A stretch of 64,000 nt of DNA from Bryobacterales bacterium (GTDB lineage: Bacteria; Acidobacteriota; Terriglobia; Bryobacterales; UBA6623), in the NCBI GenBank assembly GCA_028819255.1, contig JAPPMB010000064.1, positions 1-64,000 on the forward strand, given 5' to 3'. The position numbers and the translations under genes are program-made. The notes under the pieces were generated by a model. The model searched no databases, was not told the origin of the DNA, and saw only the letters and a list, made by a program, of their open reading frames with translations. Below are positions 47,246 to 55,931 of this stretch, in pieces (the stretch's first letter is position 1; the number at the start of each line of letters is the position of its first letter).

Positions 47246-47801
47246 CGGTGCCTTCCCTGACGGGGCTGGGGTGGCGTTGACGTCTCCGTCACGGCTTAAT
47301 TCGACGCCTTGGATCGCGGATTGCCCGCAGTGACTGGACCAGCGGTCCGGTCCTGACGTCGCACGGTCAATCGGAGGAGATCCCGTGCCACCGCGGCCCG
47401 GGGCGTCCCGGTGATGCCTCGGAGCCTCTTCAGAAGAGCCGCCAGGCCGGCTTCTTCCTCCTTCTCGACGTACGTCTCCACGCTCCGAGGCATTGCGGAG
47501 CCGTCTGCCGAGCCGAGCGTGCCTCGATGATTCCGCCGCGCCGCGTGGCGCGACCACATTCACCCGATTGCGCGGCCGGTCAGCGGGCGCGGTGTGCCAA
47601 ACTCTTTCCGATCAACGCACTCTTGCCCCGGCGGCCTCCGCCCCTCGCTGCGGGGCCCGGTTCGAGCCAGCCTGCGAACGGGCGCAACTTCAGGCCCCGG
47701 CCGCCGCTCCCTCTACGGGGACCGGGGCGCCGTGTGCCATTTTCGATGCCCATTGACAACTAGCGCATCAACATCCGATTCGCGGGAGACGGACCGAGAG
47801 A
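47246..47801. other. intergenic, with one doubtful small open frame
   Basis: About 550 bases between the receptor and the convergent aminotransferase. On the minus strand 47493-47296 could encode a 65-aa protein (MPRSVETYVEKEEEAGLAAL, then RDLLRLTVRRQDR) with a helical, non-repetitive composition, but without a homologue I recognise or a good ribosome binding site. The rest holds nothing I can support. Confidence 0.3.
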
Positions 47802-49133
47802 CTAGTTCAGGACCGCTTCGACCGACTCCGCTAGAATCTCGACAATCCGGTCGAGTTGGGTGTGCGTCGTCACGAAGGGCGGGGCAATGCAGAAGACATC
47901 TCCCCGCAATCGGCTGAACAGTCCCCGTTTGCGAGCTTCTTCACCGATTCTCTCGCCGACACCGGCCGCTGGGTCGAATTCCGCCTTGGTGCACCGGTCC
48001 TTGACGAATTCGACGGCGCACATCAGGCCCAGGCCGCGGATTTCGCCCACATGCGGATGGTCGTCAAGCGCGGCCCCGAGACCGGCGAGGAGGTACGCCC
48101 CCTTTTCCTCAGCCTGCTCCACAAGGCCCTCGGCCTCGAGGATCTCGATGTTTCGCAGAGCGACAGCGCAGCCGACCGGGTGTGCACTGTAGGTATACGC
48201 ATGCATCCATGGCGTGCTGCCCCGGTCCAGCACTGACGCGATCTCCTCCCGGACGCCCACCCCTCCGAGCGGGAAGTATCCGGACGTGATCGCCTTGGCG
48301 AACTGGACGATGTCAGGCTCCACGCCCCAGTGATCCAGCGCGAACCACCTGCCGGTTCGGCCAAATCCGGTGATAACTTCGTCTGCCACGAGCAGGACCT
48401 CGTACTGGTCGCAGATCTCCCGGATCCGCGGAAAGTAGTCGTCCTGGGGAACGATCACTCCACCAGCTCCCTGGACCGGTTCGGCAATGACCATGGCCAC
48501 TGTTTCCGCGCCCTCGCGCAGAATGGCGTGCTCGAGTTCGTTGGCTGCCGCAACGCCCGGGCTCACGCCTGTCTGCGCCTCGTAGCGGTAAGGGTAGGGA
48601 GACGGAATATGCACGAACCCGGGCACCCTAGGTTCGAACAGGGGCCAGTAGCCGGAGATCCCGGTCGCGCTCATTGCGGCGAGAGTCACACCGTGGTACC
48701 CCCACTGCCGCGAGATGACCTTCGTCTTTGCGGGGCGTCCCTTGAGCTTCCAGTAAGACCGAGCAGCCTTGAAGCTCGTCTCGCTGGCCTCGCCGCCACC
48801 CGAGGTAAAGAAGAACCGGCTGATCGACGGATAGGTCAAGCCGGCCAGCTTCTCAGCGAGTTCAATGGCCCGCGCGTTGGAGCTGCCAGCATAGCCCGAG
48901 CAGTATGCGAGGCTTCCCATTTGGCGCTTGGCGGCATTGGCGAGTTCTTCACGTCCGTGCCCGACGACCACGTTCCAGAGGCCGGAGAGACCGTCGATGC
49001 ACGTGTGGCCGTCAACATCCGTGAGCATCGCCCCCTTTCCTCTTATCCAGACGTGGCCGGCGCGGTGGGTCCGGGGACTGTGCAGAGGATGAATGAGGTG
49101 ATCGAGATCGCGAGACAGAAGGGAGGAGGACAC
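47802..49133 (-). CDS. class III (omega) aminotransferase
   Basis: A 443-aa PLP-dependent aminotransferase of fold type I, class III, cytoplasmic. The PLP lysine is K280 in VQFAKAITSGYFPLGGVGVR; D251 in LLVADEVITGFGRTGRWFAL binds the pyridine nitrogen; SGGGEASETSFKAARSYWKL near residue 112 forms the phosphate-binding turn; FFTSGG and QWGYHGVTLAAMSATG are typical of the beta-alanine/omega-amino acid:pyruvate and putrescine-type group. The start is GTG 49133, preceded by purine-rich sequence; alternatives downstream would cut conserved N-terminal residues. Neighbours give no pathway: a selenoprotein gene diverges on its right. Amine donor and acceptor cannot be assigned by sequence alone. Confidence 0.9.
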   Translation of the reverse strand: MSSSLLSRDLDHLIHPLHSPRTHRAGHVWIRGKGAMLTDVDGHTCIDGLSGLWNVVVGHGREELANAAKRQMGSLAYCSGYAGSSNARAIELAEKLAGLTYPSISRFFFTSGGGEASETSFKAARSYWKLKGRPAKTKVISRQWGYHGVTLAAMSATGISGYWPLFEPRVPGFVHIPSPYPYRYEAQTGVSPGVAAANELEHAILREGAETVAMVIAEPVQGAGGVIVPQDDYFPRIREICDQYEVLLVADEVITGFGRTGRWFALDHWGVEPDIVQFAKAITSGYFPLGGVGVREEIASVLDRGSTPWMHAYTYSAHPVGCAVALRNIEILEAEGLVEQAEEKGAYLLAGLGAALDDHPHVGEIRGLGLMCAVEFVKDRCTKAEFDPAAGVGERIGEEARKRGLFSRLRGDVFCIAPPFVTTHTQLDRIVEILAESVEAVLN

Positions 49134-49432
49134 AGCGTATGCATTATCGCCGGCCGGTCCTCTGACTACACGGGTGAACCGTGTCCGAGTCCTTCGCCGG
49201 AACCTTCCATCCGGCCCGGAGGAAACACTTTCGGACGTCGGCAGTTGCCTTGGTCAGAGTGAGCGGCTGGACGGCAACGCTTGGCCCGTTTACGGCCCCG
49301 CGGTCGAGGCTGCGGCCCCGACCCGCTTGCTCGATGCCCGCCTGCCTCAGCGTGCCGGGCCGATTCCGATTGCACGTGGGTTGCTGGGCCTCCCGGCCAG
49401 GGCGCGGAGTGCCGCCCTGCATATAGTGGATT
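49134..49432. other. divergent promoter region of aminotransferase and selenoprotein
   Basis: About 300 bases between two divergently read genes. A TATAGT at 49422-49427 sits only 5 bases before the GTG start of the selenoprotein gene, so it would imply leaderless transcription; no -35 supports this. Nothing else is recognised. Confidence 0.35.
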
Positions 49433-49981
49433 GTGGCCTACATCGAAACCATCGCCCCTGACAGGGCCCGCGGAGCCTTGCTTGTTCAGTACGAAATGGC
49501 GGAGCTCCGAGCGGGAAAGGTCTGGAACATCCTGCGGATCATGAGTCCTAATCCGGGGGTGCTGAGCGCCTCGATGGCCCTTTACCTGCAGGTGATGCAT
49601 GGACCGTCCCCCCTCACCAGGGGTCAGCGCGAAATGCTGGCCGTGACGGTCTCCAAGGCAAACGCCTGCCACTATTGAGTGGATGCGCACTGGCACGACC
49701 TCCGGGCTGAGGTCGATCGCGGACTTGCCGACAGGGTGCGGGAGGACTGGCGCAGCGCCGGCCTGGACCGTGCTACGGTGGCCCTCCTGGCGTACGCGGA
49801 AAAGCTCACGCTTTCCCCAGCTTCGTCGACTGCCGGCGACGTCGACAGGCTGCGCGATGCGGGCTGGGATGACCGTGCCATCCACGACGCCGCCCAGGTC
49901 GTCGCCTACTTCAACTACATCAATCGAGTCGCCGACGGCCTCGGGGTTGATCCCGAGCCCGATTCCGGAACCAAAGCGTGA
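49433..49981 (+). CDS. AhpD-like/carboxymuconolactone-decarboxylase-family selenoprotein (CxxU)
   Basis: A 182-aa peroxidase-related AhpD-fold protein whose reading frame contains a single TGA (49676-49678). Before it: RARGALLVQYEMAELRAGKV and SPLTRGQREMLAVTVSKANA; after it: VDAHWHDLRAEV, LLAYAEKLTLSP and VVAYFNYINRVADGLGVDPE. In this family the join is C-x-x-C-x-x-(A/H)-H; here it is A-C79-H-Y-U82-V-D-A-H86, so the TGA replaces the catalytic cysteine exactly. Both halves are in one frame and together give the normal family length. A hairpin 18 bases after the TGA fits a bacterial SECIS, and tRNA-Sec is encoded at 60.9 kb. The likely role is thiol/selenol-dependent peroxide or related reductase, using C79/U82. 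Start GTG 49433 is the most upstream option that keeps the family N-terminus (YIETIAPDRA). Confidence 0.88.
49697..49714 (+). promoter_or_regulatory. candidate bacterial SECIS hairpin
   Basis: Perfect 6-bp stem GACCTC/GAGGTC with loop CGGGCT. The stem begins 18 bases after the in-frame TGA and the loop guanines lie 26-28 bases from it, inside the window reported for SelB-bound bacterial SECIS elements (an apical-loop G about 16-37 bases downstream of UGA). It lies within coding sequence, as is normal in bacteria. Confidence 0.65.
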
Positions 49982-50056
49982 ATCGCCGGACGGCCGCCCC
50001 CGGCCGGCAAGGCCGGCCCAGACGTTGAGGCATGTGCGCCCTCCTGGGCCGCGGCC

Positions 50057-50362
50057 TCAGTTTCCGACCACAAGCTTGTTGACAACTCTCTTGATGCCCT
50101 TGATCGAGGCCATTCTTCCAGCCCGGCTCTTCAATTTCGCCGAGCGGACGGTGCCTTCGATCGTCACCACGCCGTCTGCCACCTGCACCTTCAGGGCTCG
50201 AATGCGCAGAGAGGGATTGTTGTTGAGCTTGCGGTTGATTCGATCGTGCAGCAGGCCGTCGTCAACGGCTCCGGCCCCAAAGGCCGGCACCGCGACGATT
50301 CCCATCAGGATCCTTCGCCTCGCCTGATCCACTTGCCGATGCACCCCCTTGCGGCTCCTCAT
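50057..50362 (-). CDS. BON-domain protein
   Basis: A 101-aa protein with one BON domain filling its C-terminal 65 residues: LHDRINRKLNNNPSLRIRAL, KVQVADGVVTIEGTVRSAKL and GIKRVVNKLVVGN. The alternation of a short helix and three strands around V-x-V-x-DGVVTIEG-x-V is diagnostic. The N-terminus has a short hydrophobic stretch (ILMGIVAVPAFGAGA) that may be a signal, consistent with the usual periplasmic, membrane- or phospholipid-associated place of BON proteins. Its ATG overlaps the TGA of era (ATGA, 50362-50359), so it is translated as the last gene of the phoH-ybeY-era operon. Function in this setting is unknown. Confidence 0.85.
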   Translation of the reverse strand: MRSRKGVHRQVDQARRRILMGIVAVPAFGAGAVDDGLLHDRINRKLNNNPSLRIRALKVQVADGVVTIEGTVRSAKLKSRAGRMASIKGIKRVVNKLVVGN

Positions 50363-51255
50363 CCGCTGCCCAGAATCCGGTGGAAGTCAAGGTCTTCGAC
50401 GAACCTGCGCTTGTTGCGCCAGTTGCGACGCACCTTGACAAACACTTCCAAGTGTACGCTTCGCTGGAACTTGGCCTCCAGCGTCTGGCGCGCCTTGCTG
50501 GCAAGCTGCTTCATCTTCTGACCGTCCTTTCCGATCAGGATGGCCTTCTGGCCGTTCCGTTCCACCACGACCGACGCCGAGATGCGCAGCTTCTTCCGGG
50601 TTTCCCTCCAACGGTCGATCAGCACCGCGACGGCATACGGCAGCTCATCGTGGGTCTCTCTCAGGATTCGCTCCCGAATCACTTCCGAGGCCAGAAACCT
50701 CTCCGGCTGGTCGGTCAGCTGTCCGGCCGGATAGTACTGCGGGGCCTCCGGCAAGCGGACGAAGATCTCCGTGAGGACCCTGTCGAGGTTGATTCGCTTG
50801 GTCGCGGAGACCGGGACATAGCCGTCGAAATCGTGCCACTGGCGGCAACGGTCCAGATAGGGAAGCAGATTCTCCTTTCTGGCGACCTTGTCCACCTTGT
50901 TCGCCAGGAGCAGGACAGGCAGACGGAGCCGCTTCACGATCGCGACCGCCCGCTCATCCGAGGCGTCCGGATCTGCGCTCGCGTCGACCATCAGGAGCAC
51001 GGCATGGCAGCCCTGCGTGGCGCGCACGACTTCACGCATCATCCGCTTTCCCAGATGTTTGGTCGGTTCATGCACGCCGGGGCTGTCGACGAAGACGATC
51101 TGTCCGCGCCGTTCGCTCAGCACGCCCTGAATCGCGTCCCGTGTTGTCTGCGCGCGACGGCTGGTGATGGAAACCTTCGTGCCGACCAATGCATTAAGCA
51201 AGGTAGACTTTCCTACATTGGGCTTGCCTAGGATTGCGACGAAGCCTGCCTTCAT
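50359..51255 (-). CDS. era: GTPase Era
   Basis: A 298-aa essential ribosome-assembly GTPase acting on 16S rRNA and the 30S subunit, cytoplasmic and membrane-associated. G1 is G10-KPNVGKST; switch regions and G3 read VFVDSPGVHEPTKHLGKRMM; G4 is LLLANKVDKVARKENLLPYL; G5 is VPVSATK. The C-terminal KH domain carries YAVAVLIDRWRETRKKLRIS and AILIGKDGQKMKQLASKARQ, with VHLEVFVKVRRNWR. Length and order match the family exactly. It is third in a minus-strand operon phoH-ybeY-era, 80 bases after ybeY, and its TGA overlaps the start of a BON-domain gene. ATG 51255 is the only sensible start. Confidence 0.97.
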   Translation of the reverse strand: MKAGFVAILGKPNVGKSTLLNALVGTKVSITSRRAQTTRDAIQGVLSERRGQIVFVDSPGVHEPTKHLGKRMMREVVRATQGCHAVLLMVDASADPDASDERAVAIVKRLRLPVLLLANKVDKVARKENLLPYLDRCRQWHDFDGYVPVSATKRINLDRVLTEIFVRLPEAPQYYPAGQLTDQPERFLASEVIRERILRETHDELPYAVAVLIDRWRETRKKLRISASVVVERNGQKAILIGKDGQKMKQLASKARQTLEAKFQRSVHLEVFVKVRRNWRNKRRFVEDLDFHRILGSG

Positions 51256-51336
51256 TACTGCACTCTCTTGCCTGTCACGGAACCGGTCTGCGGCTCCTCC
51301 GGGTCGCGCCAGCCCGAACCGCGCCCAACTCGCGCC

Positions 51337-51792
51337 TCAGTCGCGTTCCCGCGTGATGAGCCCGGTCGGAAGTCCGAGTTTCCGGCGCAGCCGCTCCTCG
51401 GCCTCGCGCATCTCGCCTTCGTCCGCCTCGTGGTCATAGCCGTTCAGGTGCAGCATTCCGTGCAGGGCAAGAGTGTTGATCTCGGTCTCGATGGAGTGGC
51501 CATGCTCCTCCGCGTGCCGTGCCGCTTCAGAGGCCGAGATCATCACGTCACCAAGGTATCCGTCCTCGCCGTCCGGAAACGACAGCACGTCCGTGGTCTG
51601 TGCAACCCCCCGAAACCTGAGGTTCGCTTGCCGCACGGCCTCGTCGGAGCCGACGACGACGGAGAACTGTCTCCCGCTTGCCAGGTGCCGCGCCATGCCG
51701 GCCAGGAACACCCGGACGCGGCCCTCGTCGAACCTGACCGTGCCCTGGCGGTTCTCGAAGTGCCAGGGCTCTGGGTCGAGGGTGGCGGACAC
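51337..51792 (-). CDS. ybeY: endoribonuclease YbeY
   Basis: A 151-aa zinc-dependent endoribonuclease involved in 16S rRNA 3'-end maturation and ribosome quality control, cytoplasmic. The zinc site is unmistakable: LALHGMLHLNGYDHEADEGE supplies H-x3-H-x5-H. Upstream lie the conserved RFRGVAQTTDVLSFPDGEDG and LGDVMISASEAARHAEEHG. The start is GTG 51792; a later start would lose conserved N-terminal strand residues. It follows phoH by 9 bases and precedes era by 80, the arrangement found in most bacteria. Confidence 0.96.
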   Translation of the reverse strand: MSATLDPEPWHFENRQGTVRFDEGRVRVFLAGMARHLASGRQFSVVVGSDEAVRQANLRFRGVAQTTDVLSFPDGEDGYLGDVMISASEAARHAEEHGHSIETEINTLALHGMLHLNGYDHEADEGEMREAEERLRRKLGLPTGLITRERD

Positions 51793-51801
51793 GGATCCGG
51801 A

Positions 51802-52803
51802 TCAGGCATCCCGCATGGGACGGTGCCGCCCGGGTGATCCCTGGGGAGATCCGAGAAGCCCCCTGTTGTACCGGTCGTAGGCCCGGATGATTCGCTGAAC
51901 CAGCCCGTGCCGCACGACATCGTTCTCATCGAAGTGGATGAATCGCACGCCCTTCACGTCCGCAAGCACGTCGATCGCCTCGATCAGTCCGCTCCGCTTG
52001 CCGGACGGCAGATCGATTTGGGTGATGTCCCCCGTGATGGCTGCCTTGGATCCGAAACCCAGCCGCGTGATGAACATCTTCATTTGCTCGGCCGTTGCGT
52101 TCTGCGCTTCGTCCAGAATGATGAAGCTCTCGTTCAGCGAGCGCCCGCGCATGAAGGCGAGCGGAGCGACCTCGATCGATCCGTTCGTTAGGCTGCGCTC
52201 GACGCGCTCGGCATCAAGCAGGTCCTGCAGCGCATCGTAGAGCGGTCTCAGGTAGGGATCGACCTTCTGTTGCAGGGTGCCGGGAAGGAATCCTAGGCGC
52301 TCGCCGGCCTCCACCGCCGGCCGGGCCAGCACAATGCGCCGGACCTGCTTCGAGACAAGGGCCGAGATTGCGTAGGCAACTGCGAGATAGGTCTTGCCGG
52401 TGCCGGCCGGGCCGATGCCGAACACCATGTCGGACCGGTCCATGGCGTCCATGTATCGAAGCTGGTTGAGGCTGCGGGGAGTCACCGACTTGCGGCCGCA
52501 CAAGCGCCCGCGGCTGCTCTGCACCAGCGCCTTGAAGCTGATTTCGGGATCCGCCGTGGCAACCCGCAGGAAGTCGCGCACGTCCCCGTTGCTGAACCGC
52601 TGCCCTTCGCCCAGGAGGGTGAGGTAGTCCGCGATGATGTCGTCCGCCCGACGAACCTGCGCCTCCTCTCCCTCGATCTCCAGGCTGTCCGCGGTGAGGT
52701 GGGCCGTCACGCCCAAGGACCGCTCCAGGAGTAGCAGATTCTCATCCCGAGTGCCCACCAATGCCTGGATGCCTTGGTTGACGGTGATTGATGCCTTGCT
52801 CAA
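51802..52803 (-). CDS. phoH: PhoH-like ATPase
   Basis: A 333-aa PhoH-family ATPase, cytoplasmic, thought to act with YbeY in RNA metabolism. Walker A is [20 protein letters not shown]; Walker B and sensor are [20 protein letters not shown]; other conserved parts are [20 protein letters not shown] and [20 protein letters not shown]. The N-terminal 90 residues form the KH-like region ([20 protein letters not shown]). TTG 52803 is chosen: it begins the conserved sequence and follows AGGA, whereas the open frame upstream to 53265 overlaps the neighbouring oxidoreductase and is not coding. First gene of phoH-ybeY-era-BON. Confidence 0.94.
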   Translation of the reverse strand: MSKASITVNQGIQALVGTRDENLLLLERSLGVTAHLTADSLEIEGEEAQVRRADDIIADYLTLLGEGQRFSNGDVRDFLRVATADPEISFKALVQSSRGRLCGRKSVTPRSLNQLRYMDAMDRSDMVFGIGPAGTGKTYLAVAYAISALVSKQVRRIVLARPAVEAGERLGFLPGTLQQKVDPYLRPLYDALQDLLDAERVERSLTNGSIEVAPLAFMRGRSLNESFIILDEAQNATAEQMKMFITRLGFGSKAAITGDITQIDLPSGKRSGLIEAIDVLADVKGVRFIHFDENDVVRHGLVQRIIRAYDRYNRGLLGSPQGSPGRHRPMRDA

Positions 52804-52874
52804 TTGGATCCTAACTTGTCTCTCGTGCAGGTTACGCGGTCGCCTCTTCGCGGCGGACCGCCGGTCGGTGCGGG

Positions 52875-54227
52875 CTACACCTGTTCGCGCACCACGTACG
52901 GCTCTCGGTAGGTGCGACTCAAGAGCGCGTTTCCCTCGTCGTCCCCGACGATCCTCTCGGCTGCTCCGTCGAATTCGACCTGGCGCCTGAGCCGGTAGGA
53001 GATGTTGCCCAGATGGGCCATCAGCGACGACTTGTGGCCTTCTTCCACATCGGCGGTCAGGCGCGACGGATCGCGGCTCCTCACCGCGGCGACGAAGTTG
53101 TCGAAGTGCGGCTGGTTGCGGATCTTGTCGGTCGGGTGTTCCGCGAACGGCCCCGGCTCCTTCTTCTGCCCCAGGAACGTGTAGTACGCACCGTAGTGCG
53201 GCATGACCATGTAGCCTTCCGAGCCGTAGAACATGAGTCCGGTGCAGATGCCGTGCGTCGGCCACCGCTCACCGATGCCGGATTCCACGTTCGAGATCCA
53301 CGGACGGATCTCGAAGTTCAGGTACAGGTTCCTGCCGGCGTACTCGTAGCAGACGGTCTGGGCGTTCGGAGTCTCCTGGGCGTCGTCGTGGACGAACATG
53401 CCGCCCATGGAGTGGACCCTGCTGGGATGCGTGTCGAGGTCGAGCGCCCAGCGCATGATGTCCAGTTGATGGACGCCCTGGTTGCCCAGTTCACCGTTGC
53501 CGTAGTCCCACTGCCAGTGCCACCTGTTGTGCAGGCGCAGGTTGCTGAACGGCCTGTCGCGAGCCGGACCTTTCCACAGGTCGTAGTGGATGCCGCGCGG
53601 GACCGGCCCTTCGACGTGCGGGCCGATGGAACGCCGCCACTTGTACGCCAGCCCACGGGCCAGATACACCTTCCCGATCACCCCCTCCTTCAGGCGTCGG
53701 ACGCCTTCGATGATTTCGGGGCTCGAGCGATTCTGAGTGCCGTGCTGCACGACCCGGCCGTAGCGGCGCGCGGCCTTGACAGCCTGTCTTCCCTCGAACG
53801 CGTTGTGCGAGAGAGGCTTCTCCACATAGACATCCTTGCCGGCCTGGCAGGCCCAGATCGTCCCGAGCGAGTGCCAGTGGTTCGGTGTCGCGTAGAAGAC
53901 CGCGTCGATCGAGTTGTCCTCGAGCAGCCTGCGGATGTCGTGAAACACCGCAGGCCGATTGCCCGTGCGGTCGGAATGGTCCCTGAGCCGATCGGCCAGC
54001 ACCGACTCGTCGATGTCGCACAGCGCCGCGATCTCTACGTTTTCGGACTCGAGATTCTCGAGCGCCCTGATGTGGGATCTTCCACGGCCCCGCAGTCCGA
54101 TCACGGCGGCTCGCACACGGTCGTTCGGGCTCTTGCTGCTGGCTGCGAGGGCCGGGGCTCCCAGCACGGCCGCCGAAACGAATGCTCTCCTCGACTTGGG
54201 GGCGGCCGGACTGGCGTTTCGTTCCAC
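52875..54227 (-). CDS. Gfo/Idh/MocA-family oxidoreductase, Tat-exported
   Basis: A 450-aa NAD(P)-dependent oxidoreductase of the Gfo/Idh/MocA family. The N-terminus SRRAFVSAAVLGAPALAAS is a twin-arginine signal, implying export in folded, cofactor-bound form as in glucose-fructose oxidoreductase. The Rossmann fold is AAVIGLRGRGRSHIRALENL (G-x-x-G-x-G); the catalytic lysine lies in DVYVEKPLSHNAFEGRQAVK. A long C-terminal beta-sheet domain includes WQWDYGNGELGNQGVHQLD, conserved in secreted members of Acidobacteriota and Planctomycetota. The start is GTG 54227. It lies 62 bases after the DUF1501 gene on the same strand. A sugar or inositol-like substrate is inferred from family only. Confidence 0.88.
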   Translation of the reverse strand: MERNASPAAPKSRRAFVSAAVLGAPALAASSKSPNDRVRAAVIGLRGRGRSHIRALENLESENVEIAALCDIDESVLADRLRDHSDRTGNRPAVFHDIRRLLEDNSIDAVFYATPNHWHSLGTIWACQAGKDVYVEKPLSHNAFEGRQAVKAARRYGRVVQHGTQNRSSPEIIEGVRRLKEGVIGKVYLARGLAYKWRRSIGPHVEGPVPRGIHYDLWKGPARDRPFSNLRLHNRWHWQWDYGNGELGNQGVHQLDIMRWALDLDTHPSRVHSMGGMFVHDDAQETPNAQTVCYEYAGRNLYLNFEIRPWISNVESGIGERWPTHGICTGLMFYGSEGYMVMPHYGAYYTFLGQKKEPGPFAEHPTDKIRNQPHFDNFVAAVRSRDPSRLTADVEEGHKSSLMAHLGNISYRLRRQVEFDGAAERIVGDDEGNALLSRTYREPYVVREQV

Positions 54228-54289
54228 CTAGCGAGACTATAGCGAACGGGCGGACACCCGTCCGACGCTCCTTTCGTGGTCGACTCTCC

Positions 54290-55738
54290 TCAGGCGAGCA
54301 CTTCCTTGATGACGTGCCCGTGCACGTCAGTAAGCCGAAAGTCGCGGCCGCCGAAGCGGAAGGAGAGCTTGGTGTGGTCGATGCCAAGAAGGTGGAGAAC
54401 CGTTGCGTGCAGGTCGTGCACGGTGCGGATTCCCTCGATCGCGTGGTACCCGTACTCGTCCGTGGCGCCGTAGATCGTGCCCCGCTTCACGCCGCCGCCC
54501 GCCAGCCACAGGCTGAAGCCGAACGGATTGTGGTCGCGACCGTTGGTCCCCTGCACGAACGGCGTGCGGCCGAACTCGCCGGAGAAGATGACCAGCGTCT
54601 CGTCAAGAAGCCCTCTCGTCTTGAGGTCCTGCAGGAGGCCCGCCACCGGCTGGTCGACCGCAAACGCATTGCGGGTGTGCCCGATGATCAGGTCGGTGTG
54701 CTGGTCCCAGGGATTGGAGGAGTTTCCCGTGCCGCGATTGCGGCCATCCACCATGGTCAGCTCGACGAATCGGACGCCGCGTTCGATGAGTCGGCGGGCG
54801 GTCAGGCACTGAAGCGCGTAGTTGCGCTTCGGCGGAAACGTGGAGTCTAGGCCGTAGAGCCTGCGCGTGGCCGGCGTCTCGTCCCGGATGTCGACCAGTT
54901 CGGGAACGGCGGACTGCATGTAGTATGCCGTCTCATAGTTCTTGATCGCCGCCTCCACCTGCGGGTGGCCTGCGGTTCGGTCCAGGTACATCGAATCCAG
55001 AGACCGGATGAAGTCCAGGCGCCGCCGTTGCTTCGAGTCGTCTTCCTTCGGGCGGATGTTGGCCAGCGGCTCCTCGGCGCCGGGATACAGGAAGGAACCC
55101 TGGTGCTCGGCCGGCAGGAATCCGCTGCTGAACATGTTGATTCCGCCGAGGGGGATGCCCCCGGAGCCGATCACGACGAAGCCGGGAAGGTCCCGGGACC
55201 CGCTTCCGAGGCCGTAGGTCACCCACGCGCCCATCGACGGGAAGCCGGTGAACGGCTGGCCGCAGTGGAAGTAGAAGTTGCCCTGGGCATGCTCCATGAA
55301 CTTGGCGGTCATGGACCGGATCACGGCCAAGTCGTCGACGCAGGTCGCGATGTGGGGGAACAGGTCGCTGACCGGGATGCCCGATTCGCCGTAGCGGTGG
55401 AAGTCCCACGGCGAGGGCATGATGTTGCCATCCTGGTTGAACATCGTCCGAGCGGTCTCGAACGGCATCGGCTGCCCCGCTTCCTCGGCCAGGCGCGGTT
55501 TCGGGTCGAACGAGTCGATGTGGGACAGACCGCCCGACATGTAGCAAAAGATGACGTTCTTGACTTTCGGCGCGAAATGCGGGCCCACGGATCCGCCGTC
55601 CCCGGCGACGGCACCGTAGGCGGGATCCGACATCAGGCCGGAAAGCGCCAGCATCCCGAATCCGGTGGAGGTGGTGCGCAGCATCTCCCGCCTCGAGATC
55701 GGCGGGCGCGGGCGCGGGTGGAAGCGCGGGTCAACCAT
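54290..55738 (-). CDS. DUF1501 protein, Tat-exported
   Basis: A 482-aa DUF1501 protein. The N-terminus ISRREMLRTTSTGFGMLALS is a twin-arginine signal. Conserved patches are VIFCYMSGGLSHIDSFDPKP, KFMEHAQGNFYFHCGQPF, TARRLIERGVRFVELTMVDG, LVIFSGEFGRTPFVQGTNGR and the C-terminal LHATVLHLLGIDHTKLSFRF. It differs from the DUF1501 protein at 13952 in length and wording and belongs to the branch usually paired with a PSD1-type (PSCyt1/DUF1549/DUF1553) protein; no such partner is adjacent here. Probably an exported phosphatase-superfamily enzyme of unknown substrate. ATG 55738 gives the complete signal. Confidence 0.88.
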   Translation of the reverse strand: MVDPRFHPRPRPPISRREMLRTTSTGFGMLALSGLMSDPAYGAVAGDGGSVGPHFAPKVKNVIFCYMSGGLSHIDSFDPKPRLAEEAGQPMPFETARTMFNQDGNIMPSPWDFHRYGESGIPVSDLFPHIATCVDDLAVIRSMTAKFMEHAQGNFYFHCGQPFTGFPSMGAWVTYGLGSGSRDLPGFVVIGSGGIPLGGINMFSSGFLPAEHQGSFLYPGAEEPLANIRPKEDDSKQRRRLDFIRSLDSMYLDRTAGHPQVEAAIKNYETAYYMQSAVPELVDIRDETPATRRLYGLDSTFPPKRNYALQCLTARRLIERGVRFVELTMVDGRNRGTGNSSNPWDQHTDLIIGHTRNAFAVDQPVAGLLQDLKTRGLLDETLVIFSGEFGRTPFVQGTNGRDHNPFGFSLWLAGGGVKRGTIYGATDEYGYHAIEGIRTVHDLHATVLHLLGIDHTKLSFRFGGRDFRLTDVHGHVIKEVLA

Positions 55739-55931
55739 CGTCGTGATTACGAAATCACTATAGCCTACGAGGGGGCGGAACCTTCCCGTGATTCTCGATC
55801 GGGAACAGCTCCACGGCGATCAGGACTCCCTGTCACAGTGAACTCCATGACGGAATCCCGAAGTCGCGCTCGGTTTTGCCGATCGCTCAAGACCGCGCAG
55901 CCTGCCCGTATGGAGATGTCTCCGGCTGCGG

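Noticed and set aside
52804-53265. Longer N-terminus for PhoH
   Set aside because: The extension overlaps the 3' part of the Gfo/Idh/MocA gene and shows no PhoH similarity; TTG 52803 starts the conserved sequence.
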